NCBI RefSeq assembly: GCF_030246845.1
Contig: NZ_CP126889.1
Location: 4,149,001 to 4,213,000 of the forward strand
Reading direction: 5' to 3'
DNA from: Enhydrobacter sp.
GTDB taxonomy: Bacteria > Pseudomonadota > Alphaproteobacteria > Reyranellales > Reyranellaceae
Length of the DNA stretch: 64,000 nt
In this document: positions 15,579-23,241 of the stretch, one piece after another
Layout of the letters: each line of letters opens with the position of its first letter
How positions within the stretch are numbered: position 1 is the stretch's first letter
Notes under the pieces: model-generated
What the model was told of the DNA's origin: nothing
What the model saw: only the letters and a program-made list of their open reading frames with translations
The model's database searches: none
Made by a program: the position numbers and the translations under genes

Positions 15579-15902
15579 ATGTCGATCCGTGTCCTCGCCG
15601 CGGTTGCCGCGCTCGCGCTGGCGGCGGGCTGCTCTTACACCGAAACCCGTACAGTGGCCGCTCCGACACCCGCAGACGATTCGTGCCTGGTCTACGGCTA
15701 CAAGCCCGGCACGACGGCCTACAATGTTTGCGTGGAGCGCGAGGCCGCGGCGCGCCAGCGTGGCCGCATGGCTGCCAGCTACTCGCAGGCGCAGATCGTG
15801 GCGGACTCGCAGGATGCTTGCGTCTCGTACGGGCTGGTGCGCGGCACGCCGGGCTACGACCGGTGCGTCCAGCGCGAGATCGCCTATCGACGTCCTATGT
15901 AG
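15579..15902 (+). CDS. Small lipoprotein with two Cys-containing repeats
   Basis: This 107-residue protein has a lipoprotein signal (MSIRVLAAVAALALAAGC, lipobox AAG-Cys near residue 18). The mature part has two similar units: SCLVYGYKPGTTAYNVCVEREAA and ACVSYGLVRGTPGYDRCVQREIA. Each has two Cys spaced 15 residues apart, probably disulfide-bonded. This unit is common in small alphaproteobacterial envelope proteins of unknown role. The ATG at 15579 has CGGAGG six bases upstream, and an EcfG-type promoter lies 59 bases away, suggesting stress induction. Confidence 0.75.
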   Translation: MSIRVLAAVAALALAAGCSYTETRTVAAPTPADDSCLVYGYKPGTTAYNVCVEREAAARQRGRMAASYSQAQIVADSQDACVSYGLVRGTPGYDRCVQREIAYRRPM

Positions 15903-15912
15903 CTGGGCAATG

Positions 15913-16869
15913 TCATTGCTCGTTCTTCGCCCCGGCGAAGAAGGCGCGTAGCCGATCGCGAGCCGCGTTGCCCGAGGCGCGGTCCCAGCAATTGACGATG
16001 GCCACCCGGAAGCCGCCGGGCGGCATGGCGTGACGCTCGATGGCCAGCCGTTCGTGGAAGGTGATCTGCAGGCTCGATATGCCGGCCATGCCTTCGACCT
16101 CCCGCTGCAACCCGGCTGGTGGATGCCGGTAGCGGGGCCCGTGCGGCATGAACAGCACCACACTGTAGCCCGGCCGGGCCGTCCCCTCGCGGAACGACCA
16201 TGCGCCCTCCGTATAGAGACGGACAAGCGCCTCGACCCATCGGTCGCCACCGTAAAGGTCGGGCCACTGGTCGGCGAAGCGCAGATGCACCTCGATGATG
16301 CGCCCGCCGATTGTCTCCAGATTCACCATGCCGGTATAGCCGGCGAGGTGGCGCCGGCACCAGGGTGCGCACCACTGCTCGACGGCCTCGTCGGCATCCG
16401 GCCGCACTTCCCAGTAATCGAAAGTGCCGGCGCCGCTCGCGATGCCGCGGGCGTGGCGCCACCACTGCGGCACACCATCGACCAGAGCGACATCGCTGCT
16501 GACATGCTCGCCCTCGAGCAGCGTCGACCAGAAATGACCTGGCTGGTAAGCATCGAGATAGTCGGCCTGCGACGCGAGCACGCGGCTGCCGACGCCCATT
16601 CCCTTGAGGTTGTAGATCGGCTTGGAGAAAACGGGATAAGCATCTGGCGCGACCCCGTGCGGGGCGGCCTCGAGCCCTTGGCTCATCGCGACTGCGAGCT
16701 TGTCATAGACCCAGCGATGCCCGGGATTCCACACCCAGGCATCGCTGTCCTCGGTGGGAATGCGCACATGCTCGGGGCAAGAGACTCGCTGGAAATACTG
16801 CATGCGCCATGGATCGATTTCGCAAACCGGCACGTGTAACCCTTTGCTGATTGTGGGCGAAGGTAACAC
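15913..16869 (-). CDS. ATP-grasp-like protein of unknown function
   Basis: This 318-residue protein has an ATP-grasp appearance: FSKPIYNLKGMGVGS (a Lys and Gly-rich loop over the nucleotide), WSTLLEGEHVSSDVALVDG (Glu-containing hinge strand), MVNLETIGGRIIEVHLRFADQWPDLYGG (metal-ligand Glu and Asn/His strand). No signal peptide is apparent. It is divergent from egtB with 67 bases between the starts. A link to ergothioneine or peptide-like ligation is possible but unproven. A shorter start at MQYFQRVSCPEHV is possible, since the first 22 residues have no clear role. Not assigned to a named family with confidence. Confidence 0.6.
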   Translation of the reverse strand: MLPSPTISKGLHVPVCEIDPWRMQYFQRVSCPEHVRIPTEDSDAWVWNPGHRWVYDKLAVAMSQGLEAAPHGVAPDAYPVFSKPIYNLKGMGVGSRVLASQADYLDAYQPGHFWSTLLEGEHVSSDVALVDGVPQWWRHARGIASGAGTFDYWEVRPDADEAVEQWCAPWCRRHLAGYTGMVNLETIGGRIIEVHLRFADQWPDLYGGDRWVEALVRLYTEGAWSFREGTARPGYSVVLFMPHGPRYRHPPAGLQREVEGMAGISSLQITFHERLAIERHAMPPGGFRVAIVNCWDRASGNAARDRLRAFFAGAKNEQ

Positions 16870-16891
16870 AACTGCGTTCGCAGCGGCCGCC

Positions 16892-16917
16892 GCAACCGGT
16901 TATTCTTCGGTCGCGTT
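16892..16917 (+). promoter_or_regulatory. EcfG-type promoter of egtBD
   Basis: GCAAC (16892-16896), 17 bases, CGTT (16914-16917), followed by A. It shares AACC and CGTTA with the csbD and phyR sites and lies 20 bases upstream of the egtB GTG. This would make ergothioneine synthesis part of the general stress response. Confidence 0.55.
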
Positions 16918-16936
16918 AGGACCCGGCGGAGGTGTC

Positions 16937-18202
16937 GTGTCAAATCTGATGACGCATGCCGAACAGGCGCCCGACCTCTCGCGCGTGGACCGTCTCCTTG
17001 CCGTGCGCGGCCTGAGCGAACAGCTCGCCGCGCCGCTTTCGCCGGAAGACCAGACCGTGCAGTCGATGCCCGATGCCAGCCCCGCCAAGTGGCATCTCGC
17101 GCATACGACTTGGTTCTTCGAGACCTTTCTCCTGCGACCGCACGCGACCGGCTACGAGACCTTCGAGCCGGCCTACGAATACCTGTTCAACTCGTACTAC
17201 GAGGCTGTCGGTCCACGTCATCCGAGAGCGGAGCGTGGCATGATCACGCGTCCCGGTGTGGACGAGATCCTCGCCTATCGCCGCCACGTGACGGCGGCGA
17301 TGGTCGACCTGATCGGGCGCACGGGCGACCGGCACATGCCCCTGATAGAGCTCGGCCTTCATCATGAGCAGCAGCATCAGGAGCTTCTGCTGATGGATAT
17401 CAAGCATCTGCTGTCGCTCAATCCGCTGGAGCCGGCCTACCGACCGGCGGGACGCAGCAGAGATGGCGAAGGGTCGCCGGCCGGCTGGCTCGAGTTCGAG
17501 GGTGGTTTGTCGTCGATCGGCCATGAGGGGAATGGATTTTCCTTCGACAACGAAGGACCGCGGCATCGCCTCTGGATCGACCCTTTCGCGCTGGCGACCC
17601 GCCTCGTGACGAACGCGGAGTATGCCGCCTTCATCGCGGAGGGCGGCTACCGCCGGCCCGAGTTCTGGCTGTCCGCCGGATGGGACTGCGTGAAGCAGCG
17701 CGGTTGGGAAGCGCCGCTCTATTGGCAAAAGGACGGCGCGGGCTGGAGCGCGTTCACGCTGCACGGCCGCCGCCCTCTTCGTGGCGACGAGCCGGTCTGC
17801 CACGTGAGCGCCTACGAAGCTGCGGCCTACGCCAAATGGGCAGGCAAGCGCTTGCCGCGCGAGGGCGAGTGGGAGGTTGCTGCCGCCGCCGTGAAGCTCG
17901 AGGGCAACCTGATGGACGGCGGGCTGCTGCACCCTGCACCCGCGCAGGGGAGTGGTCTTGCGCAAATGATCGGCGACGTCTGGGAGTGGACCGCCAGTCC
18001 CTATGTCGCCTATCCGGGCTATCGCGAACCGCCTGGCGCGGTCGGCGAATACAACGGCAAGTTCATGGCCAACCAGATGGTGCTGCGCGGCGGCAGCGCG
18101 GTGACGCCCGCCGGTCATGTCCGCAGGACCTATCGCAATTTCTTTCCGCCGGACGCCCGATGGATGTTTGGCGGCATCCGACTGGCGGAGGATCTCCGAT
18201 GA
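16937..18202 (+). CDS. egtB: EgtB, ergothioneine sulfoxide synthase
   Basis: This 421-residue non-haem iron enzyme joins hercynine to a thiol (gamma-glutamylcysteine or cysteine) in ergothioneine synthesis. The N-terminal DinB-like domain carries the iron-binding histidines: WHLAHTTWFFETF (about residue 55) and LGLHHEQQHQELLLMDIKH (about 140). The C-terminal FGE-sulfatase/C-type-lectin domain begins near residue 190, with NEGPRHRLWIDPF, PVCHVSAYEAAAYAKWAGKRLPREGEWE, and the end VLRGGSAVTPAGHVRRTYRNFF. The GTG at 16937 has GGCGGAGG just upstream; ATG 16949 is the alternative. The stop overlaps the egtD ATG (ATGA). A stress-type promoter lies 20 bases upstream. Confidence 0.92.
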   Translation: MSNLMTHAEQAPDLSRVDRLLAVRGLSEQLAAPLSPEDQTVQSMPDASPAKWHLAHTTWFFETFLLRPHATGYETFEPAYEYLFNSYYEAVGPRHPRAERGMITRPGVDEILAYRRHVTAAMVDLIGRTGDRHMPLIELGLHHEQQHQELLLMDIKHLLSLNPLEPAYRPAGRSRDGEGSPAGWLEFEGGLSSIGHEGNGFSFDNEGPRHRLWIDPFALATRLVTNAEYAAFIAEGGYRRPEFWLSAGWDCVKQRGWEAPLYWQKDGAGWSAFTLHGRRPLRGDEPVCHVSAYEAAAYAKWAGKRLPREGEWEVAAAAVKLEGNLMDGGLLHPAPAQGSGLAQMIGDVWEWTASPYVAYPGYREPPGAVGEYNGKFMANQMVLRGGSAVTPAGHVRRTYRNFFPPDARWMFGGIRLAEDLR

Positions 18203-19167
18203 ATGGCTTGGTGCTTGAGGTCGATCGCGCCCAGACCGCCGATCGAGAAGACTTCCGCCGTGCCGTCCTGGATGGCCTCTCGCGCCGGCCGCGGGCTATT
18301 CCGGCCAAGTTCCTGTATGACGCCCGCGGCTCGGCGCTGTTCGACGAGATCTGCGATCTGCCGGAATACTATCTGACGCGCACCGAGACCGCGATCCTGC
18401 GCGACCATGCGGGCGACATCGCCGCTCTCGCCGGACCGGACTGTGCCTTGATCGAGTTCGGCAGCGGCTCGAGCGTGAAATCGCGCCTGCTGCTCGACGC
18501 GATGAAGCCCGCGCTCTATGCGCCCATCGATATCTCGCGCGAGCATCTCGACCGTTCGATCGTGCATCTGCGGCGCGACTACCCGTCTCTGCCGATCGAA
18601 GGCGTGTGCGCCGACTACATGACCTTTGCCGGCCTGCCGCCGCTTTCCGCATCATCGTCGCGACGTATCGGCTTCTTTCCCGGTTCGAGCATCGGCAATC
18701 TCGAACCTCATGAGGCGCTCGCCTTCTTCCGCAGGGCCTGGGCCCTCCTTGGCGAGAATGGCGCGCTGGTGCTGGGCGTCGATCTGAAGAAGGATCCCGG
18801 CCTGCTGCACGCTGCGTACAACGACAGCGCCGGCGTGACAGCGGCGTTCACGCTCAATCTCCTGCGGCGCATGAATCGCGAATTGCAGGCGACCTTCGAC
18901 CTCGGCCGCTTTGCACACGAAGCCTTCTACAATCCGGTCGCGGGCCGGATCGAGATCTACTTCCGCAGCCTCGGCGAGCAGACCGTCACGGTCGCAGGCC
19001 GTCCTTTCGCCTTTGCCGATGGCGAAAGGGTCCACACCGAATATTCGTACAAATACGACATCGCCCAATTGCGGAAGCTGACGCAGGCCGGCGGTTTTCG
19101 CCTGGACCGGGTCTGGACGGATCCGGACCGGTTGTTCGCCGTCGCCTACCTCACCGCCTTTGCCTGA
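18199..19167 (+). CDS. egtD: EgtD, histidine N-alpha-trimethyltransferase
   Basis: This 322-residue SAM-dependent methyltransferase converts L-histidine to hercynine, the first step of ergothioneine synthesis. Visible elements are the N-terminal RRPRAIPAKFLYDARGSALFDEICDLPEYYLTRTE block, SAM-binding EFGSGSSVKSRLLLDAM, APIDISREHLDRS, and the signature FFPGSSIGNLEPHEA. The late motif LGVDLKKDPGLLHAAYND helps bind histidine. Length is normal for EgtD. It is translationally coupled to egtB by ATGA. No egtA, egtC or egtE gene is visible nearby. A gamma-glutamylcyclotransferase-like gene at 59059 is too distant to link. Confidence 0.95.
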   Translation: MNGLVLEVDRAQTADREDFRRAVLDGLSRRPRAIPAKFLYDARGSALFDEICDLPEYYLTRTETAILRDHAGDIAALAGPDCALIEFGSGSSVKSRLLLDAMKPALYAPIDISREHLDRSIVHLRRDYPSLPIEGVCADYMTFAGLPPLSASSSRRIGFFPGSSIGNLEPHEALAFFRRAWALLGENGALVLGVDLKKDPGLLHAAYNDSAGVTAAFTLNLLRRMNRELQATFDLGRFAHEAFYNPVAGRIEIYFRSLGEQTVTVAGRPFAFADGERVHTEYSYKYDIAQLRKLTQAGGFRLDRVWTDPDRLFAVAYLTAFA

Positions 19168-19179
19168 CTACTCCCGGAA

Positions 19180-19286
19180 GCAGGCAGCCCGCCCTCGAGT
19201 TTCCTCGAGAGCGGGCGGTAGCGGTCGAGCGGGGAGGGTGGCGTCGCTGAGCGGGGGGCAGGGGCGGCGCCAAGGACTCGACCTAT
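19180..19286 (-). ncRNA. Candidate C-rich stress sRNA
   Basis: An EcfG-type promoter (19318-19293, minus strand) faces a 125-base stretch with no plausible reading frame. The expected RNA (start about 19286) contains two C-rich segments that could pair with Shine-Dalgarno sequences (complement of 19252-19265 and of 19230-19240). It ends in a strong hairpin at 19187-19216 with stems CTCGAG and GCCCGC/GCGGGC. There is no T-tract. Size would be about 105 nucleotides. It recalls the general-stress sRNA GsrN of Caulobacter by promoter type and C-richness. Existence is inferred from DNA only. Confidence 0.4.
19187..19216. terminator. Strong hairpin between egtD and the downstream gene
   Basis: Two stem blocks pair perfectly: GCCCGC with GCGGGC and CTCGAG with CTCGAG, separated by single mismatched bases and closed by a four-base loop. 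It lies 20 bases after the egtD stop. It may end egtD transcripts, the sRNA candidate on the minus strand, or both. It lacks a T-run. Confidence 0.5.
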
Positions 19287-19292
19287 CGATCC

Positions 19293-19318
19293 AACGCTAT
19301 CACTTCCAAAAAGGTTGC
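19293..19318 (-). promoter_or_regulatory. EcfG-type promoter facing the egtD 3' end
   Basis: On the minus strand GCAAC (19318-19314), 17 bases, CGTT (19296-19293), followed by G, with the AACC extension. No protein gene follows before egtD, whose 3' end is approached from the opposite side; a candidate sRNA and hairpin follow. Confidence 0.45.
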
Positions 19319-19392
19319 CGGCGGGGTCGGCTAAAGTTGTGCCGCCGCGCGCATTGCCGCCGGACAGTCAATTCCAATGCATTGTGAGCGGG

Positions 19393-19409
19393 TTAGGATC
19401 GAATCCTAA
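19393..19409. other. Perfect 7-bp palindrome at the end of the DUF6306-like gene
   Basis: TTAGGAT (19393-19399), CGA, ATCCTAA (19403-19409). It overlaps the stop codon of the minus-strand gene. It is not followed by a T-tract in either direction. It could be a small RNA-end hairpin or a protein site; no function is claimed. Confidence 0.4.
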
Positions 19410-19897
19410 GAGGTCTCCAGAGCCTTGCGAGCGCGCTCGATGTTGGCCTCGTGGGCTTGCAGCATCTCCTGGAGGTCGCGATGGAGGGCATCGTCCCGCA
19501 CCTTGGGCAGCATCTCGCCCAGCTTGCGCACGACCCAGGCCTGGCCGCGATTGAGGAAGGCGATGCGCTCGCGCAGGTCCTGGATGGCCAGCGCCTTTTC
19601 CTGGAAGGCGCCGACTTTGGCCGAGGCCGGGGCGCCAAGCGCCTTGAGCTGCTTGAAAAGCATGGCGCACCAGCGCGCCTCGTCGTGATGGACGTCGCGC
19701 AGAAGCGCCGCGAACGGCGTCCCTGCCGCTGCCTCGGCGCTGCGCAGCGCGACGCCGGTGCCGGCGCGTTCGGCCTCCAGCAGCTCGTTCAGGAAGGCCG
19801 CAATCTCGTCTCGACTGGCGAAGCCCATGTAGGTGTCGTCGGCCTCGTGCGCGAGGCAGGCTGGCGAGCTCGGCTGGTTCTCGGGATTCCTGGTCAT
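19406..19897 (-). CDS. Small all-helical protein, DUF6306/ferritin-like
   Basis: This 163-residue protein starts at ATG 19897 (MTRNPENQPSS). Its body is predicted to be almost all alpha-helical, with regularly placed Glu and His residues (AFLNELLEAERAGTGVALRSAE, LRDVHHDEARWCAMLFKQLKALG, LHRDLQEMLQAHEANIERARKAL). This gives the look of a ferritin-like four-helix bundle, and it resembles proteins annotated as DUF6306. The metal-binding role is inferred from the E...DEARW and HEANIE patterns only. It overlaps the upstream amidohydrolase gene by four bases (ATGA), so the two are translated together. Confidence 0.6.
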   Translation of the reverse strand: MTRNPENQPSSPACLAHEADDTYMGFASRDEIAAFLNELLEAERAGTGVALRSAEAAAGTPFAALLRDVHHDEARWCAMLFKQLKALGAPASAKVGAFQEKALAIQDLRERIAFLNRGQAWVVRKLGEMLPKVRDDALHRDLQEMLQAHEANIERARKALETS

Positions 19898-21021
19898 GAC
19901 GGATGCCACCAGCGGCCCGCCAGCACGACGCCGGCCGACAACAGCCGCTCGTCTCCTATCATGCGCTCGCCGACCGCGTCGGCATAGTCGAACGTTCCGC
20001 TCTTCAGATCGATCACGGTGGCGTCGCCGATAGCGCCTGTCTCGAGTGTGCCCAGATCCGGTCGTCGTATGGCCGACGCCGCGCCGACGGTGGCGAGCTT
20101 GACCACCGTGGGCAGGTCGACGCCCAGGCACAGGAACTTCGACATGGTGGTGAGAAGGTCGAAAGCAGGTCCGTCGATCGAGAGCGCATGCACGTCCGAG
20201 GATATCACGTCAGGCAGGAAGCCGGCTGCCAGCATGCCGCGGGTCGTGCCGAAGCCGAACGAGCCACTGCCATGGCCGATGTCGAAGATCACGCCGCGCT
20301 GGCGTGACGCCAGAATCTCCGCGCGCACTTTGCCGTCCGGCCGCACCGGGGCATTGGGGAACGGCCGGAAGCAGTGCGTGAGAATGTCGCCTTTGCGCAG
20401 CCGGCTCACCACCTCGTGGCGAGCCGGCGGCGGCGCGTCGAGATGCGCCATCAGCGGCAGGCCCGTCTCCTCGGCCACGTCGAGTGCGATATCGAGCGGC
20501 ATGATGCCCGAGTCCCCGCTCGCCGATCTGCCCACGCGCACCTTGATGCCGAGCACCAGGTCCTTGTGCTCGCGCGCCACGCGCACCGCCTCGCGGGCAT
20601 CGAGCAGGCGCATGTCGGCACCCTCGCCGACCATCACCGTCCTCGAGAAGGCGAAGATGCCGGCGAAGGAGACGTTGAGAAAGGGCAGGATGCGCACGGG
20701 CGAGCGCTCGATGACATGCCGCCGGAAGCCGTGGAAATTGCCCGGGCCCGCACTGCCGGCATCGACAAAGGTGGTGACGCCGCCAGTGCGCGCCAGCAAC
20801 TCGGCCTCGACGCCGAGCGAGGTGCCGCCCCAATAGACGTGCGTATGCAGGTCGATCAGGCCGGGGCAGACGATCTTGCCCGCGATGTCGCGAACGTCCT
20901 TGCCGGCCAGTCCGTCGCCGATCGCCGCCACCTTGCCGCCGGCGAAGGCGATATCCGCCGTCTTGTCCAGTCCCTGCGACGGATCGACGATGCGCCCGCC
21001 CTTCAACACCAGATCGTTCAT
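19894..21021 (-). CDS. Amidohydrolase/deacetylase-family metallohydrolase
   Basis: This 375-residue protein of the amidohydrolase superfamily has the beta-barrel start MNDLVLKGGRIVDPSQGLDKTADIAFAGGKVAAIG. It carries metal ligands DLHTHVYWGG (HxH), GIKVRVG (the position of the carboxylated Lys in relatives), LPLMAHLDAPPP (His), DILTHCFRPF (His) and VISSDVHALS (Asp). The family includes dihydroorotase-like and N-acyl amino acid deacetylases (COG3964 type). The substrate is not predictable here. No signal peptide is seen. It is followed with overlap by the helical gene at 19406 and preceded by the YcaQ-like gene six bases away, on the same strand. Confidence 0.8.
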   Translation of the reverse strand: MNDLVLKGGRIVDPSQGLDKTADIAFAGGKVAAIGDGLAGKDVRDIAGKIVCPGLIDLHTHVYWGGTSLGVEAELLARTGGVTTFVDAGSAGPGNFHGFRRHVIERSPVRILPFLNVSFAGIFAFSRTVMVGEGADMRLLDAREAVRVAREHKDLVLGIKVRVGRSASGDSGIMPLDIALDVAEETGLPLMAHLDAPPPARHEVVSRLRKGDILTHCFRPFPNAPVRPDGKVRAEILASRQRGVIFDIGHGSGSFGFGTTRGMLAAGFLPDVISSDVHALSIDGPAFDLLTTMSKFLCLGVDLPTVVKLATVGAASAIRRPDLGTLETGAIGDATVIDLKSGTFDYADAVGERMIGDERLLSAGVVLAGRWWHPS

Positions 21022-21027
21022 TCCTTC

Positions 21028-22236
21028 TCACCCTCTCATCGCGCGGCCCAGCGAACCGGTCCGCGGCAGTGAAACATCTTCCAGCCCGAGCCAGTCCGCC
21101 ATCAGCCGCAGCTCCTCGCGCAATGGCGCTGCGACGTGGCGCGCCTCGACGCCCGGCTCGAGATGTGCGGCGTGGACCAGCAAACGGCTGCTGGGACGAT
21201 CGGCCTTGAGATCGACACGCGCCATCAGCCGATCGTCCAGCAGAAACGGCAGCACATAGTAGCCGTGCTTGCGCTTGGCGAGCGGCGTGTAGATCTCGAT
21301 GCGATAGAAGAAGTCGAACAGCCGGTGCGTCCGGGCGCGTTCCCAGATCAACGGATCGAAAGGCGCGAGCAGTGCGCGGGCCTCGATCCGGCGCGGTTGA
21401 CGGGCTGTCGGATCGAGATAGGCCGGCTTGCTCCAGCCCTCGACCTCCACCGGCAGCAGATCGCCCGACTCGACCAGCTGGCCGAGCCGTGCCCTGGTAT
21501 CGGCGACGCCGAGGCGGAAATAATCGCGCAGATCGCCTTCCGTGGCGACGCCCAGTGCCCGCGCCGACATCCGCAGCAGCGCACGCTGCGCCTCCTCGGC
21601 GGCGGGTGTCGGCAGGTCGAGCACTTCCTCGGGGAGGACGCGCTCGGTCAGATCGTAGACGCGCTCGAAGGTGCCGCGCCGTGTGGCGGTCGTGACCTCG
21701 CCGGCGAAGAACAGCCACTCGAGGGCGAGCTTGCCGTCGTTCCACCCCCACCACGGCCCGCGGCGCTCGCCGCCATTGGAGAGTTCCGAGGCGGCGAGCG
21801 GGCCGCGGTCGGCAAGCTCGCGGCGGACCTCGCCGATGAAGGCGGCCTTCTCTCGCCGGAATTCGTGCAGCTTGCCTTTGCCGTCGCCGGCATTCGCCGC
21901 CGCGCGCTGCATGCGCCAGCGAAAGAGAGGGTGGGAGGAGAGCGGCAGCAGCGACGCCTCGTGCGCCCAGAACTCGAACAGCCGGCGCTGGCTCTTGCGG
22001 CCCCAGGCGGCGCGGTCGAGATGCTCGGCATCATAGTTGCCGAGGCGCGAGAAGAGGGGCAGGTAGTGCGCCCGCGCGAGCACATTCACCGAGTCGATCT
22101 GCAGAAGCCCGAGCCGCTCGATGGCGCGCTTGACATGGCCGGCATTGCTCCCGCCGTTGGGGCGAGAGACCCCAAAACCCTGTGCCGCGAGCGCGATGCG
22201 GCGCGCAGCGGCGGCCGATAGTCTGTGACGCTTCAC
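21028..22236 (-). CDS. YcaQ-like winged-helix DNA glycosylase (crosslink repair)
   Basis: This 402-residue protein belongs to the HTH_42/YcaQ family. E. coli YcaQ unhooks interstrand crosslinks. The family QxD active-site motif appears in LLQIDSVNVLARAHYLPLFSRLG (near residue 46). Other family blocks follow: LFEFWAHEASLLPLSSHPLFRWRM, RGPWWGWNDGKLALEWLFFAGEV, and the C-terminal LLAPFDPLIWERARTHRLFDFFYRIEIYTP. Length fits. It is the first gene of a probable three-gene minus-strand set with the metallohydrolase and the helical protein; the functional link between them is not obvious. Confidence 0.85.
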   Translation of the reverse strand: MKRHRLSAAAARRIALAAQGFGVSRPNGGSNAGHVKRAIERLGLLQIDSVNVLARAHYLPLFSRLGNYDAEHLDRAAWGRKSQRRLFEFWAHEASLLPLSSHPLFRWRMQRAAANAGDGKGKLHEFRREKAAFIGEVRRELADRGPLAASELSNGGERRGPWWGWNDGKLALEWLFFAGEVTTATRRGTFERVYDLTERVLPEEVLDLPTPAAEEAQRALLRMSARALGVATEGDLRDYFRLGVADTRARLGQLVESGDLLPVEVEGWSKPAYLDPTARQPRRIEARALLAPFDPLIWERARTHRLFDFFYRIEIYTPLAKRKHGYYVLPFLLDDRLMARVDLKADRPSSRLLVHAAHLEPGVEARHVAAPLREELRLMADWLGLEDVSLPRTGSLGRAMRG

Positions 22237-22500
22237 CAGGAGACCTTATCTCGAAAAGGCGTGGATTGCCTGCTCGTCGCGCGACCATGCCACGGACGGA
22301 TCAGCGTCATCCTGAACGGCCAGCCGGGGCGGCGGCATGGGCGACCGCGTTGTTCTATGCGCCGGCATGAATAAATGCAGCCGACGGCTTGAAGTATTGC
22401 CCCTCGACGGTGTGCCTCCTATTGTGACGCCCGTCCCCAACTTCGTATCAATCATTCATACCAAGCATATCAAGCAAAGGCGGAAAGAAGATCGCGCCTG

Positions 22501-23241
22501 ATGTCGAGCATTGCTTCCCGCGCCGTTATCGTCACCGGCGGCAGCCGAGGCTTGGGCCTCGGGCTGATCGCCGACCTCGTGGCCAATGGTTATCGCGTCG
22601 CGACCTGCAGTCGAAGCTCGTCGCGGGAACTCGAGGATCTCGTGGCGACCGGCAGGGTGCTGTGGAAGAAGGGCACCGTGGGCGAGGCACGCGACGACGA
22701 TGCCTTCTTTTCTGCGGCCGAGGCCTGGGCAGGGCCGGATGGCATCTGGGGCCTGGTGAACAACGCCGCCGTGTCGAGCGAAGGAATCCTGGCGACATTC
22801 CCCAACGTCGATTCCGAGCAGATCATCCAGACCAACCTCGTGGGCGCGCTTTATATGGCTCGCCTTGCTGCAGGCCACATGCTGCGTCGCACGACAGGCG
22901 GCCGCATCATCAACATCTCTTCGATCATCGGCCTGCGCGGCCACACCGGGCTCGCTGCCTATTCCGCCTCCAAGGCCGGCATGGACGGCATGACGCGTGC
23001 CCTCGCGCGCGAGATCGGCCGACGGCAGATCACGGTGAACTCGATCAACCCGGGCTATCTCGACACCGACGCTTCCTCGTCATTGCAGGAAGTGCAGCGC
23101 CGCCAGATCGTCAATCGCACCCCACTGGGGCGCCTGGGCCGCGTCGAGGACGTGTCGCCGGTGGTTCGCTTCCTGTTGAGCGACGATGCCTGCTTCATCA
23201 CCGGTCAGTGCCTGGTTGTAGACGGGGGCGTGACCTGCTGA
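22501..23241 (+). CDS. SDR-family oxidoreductase, FabG-like
   Basis: This 246-residue classical SDR has the cofactor motif VIVTGGSRGLGLGL (residues about 9-22), LVNNAAV, catalytic Ser in IINISSIIGL, YSASKAG (Tyr-x-x-x-Lys near 155-159), and PGYLDTDAS. It ends in CLVVDGGVTC. It probably uses NADP(H) or NAD(H); the substrate is unknown. The upstream 264-base spacer (22237-22500) contains no gene that I can support. The 3' end overlaps the convergent amidohydrolase gene by 44 bases. It has no operon partner. Confidence 0.85.
   Translation: MSSIASRAVIVTGGSRGLGLGLIADLVANGYRVATCSRSSSRELEDLVATGRVLWKKGTVGEARDDDAFFSAAEAWAGPDGIWGLVNNAAVSSEGILATFPNVDSEQIIQTNLVGALYMARLAAGHMLRRTTGGRIINISSIIGLRGHTGLAAYSASKAGMDGMTRALAREIGRRQITVNSINPGYLDTDASSSLQEVQRRQIVNRTPLGRLGRVEDVSPVVRFLLSDDACFITGQCLVVDGGVTC

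Noticed and set aside
19393..19409. Possible tRNA T-arm (GGATCGAATCC-like sequence)
   Set aside because: It is part of a simple palindrome; no acceptor stem, anticodon arm or D-arm fits around it.
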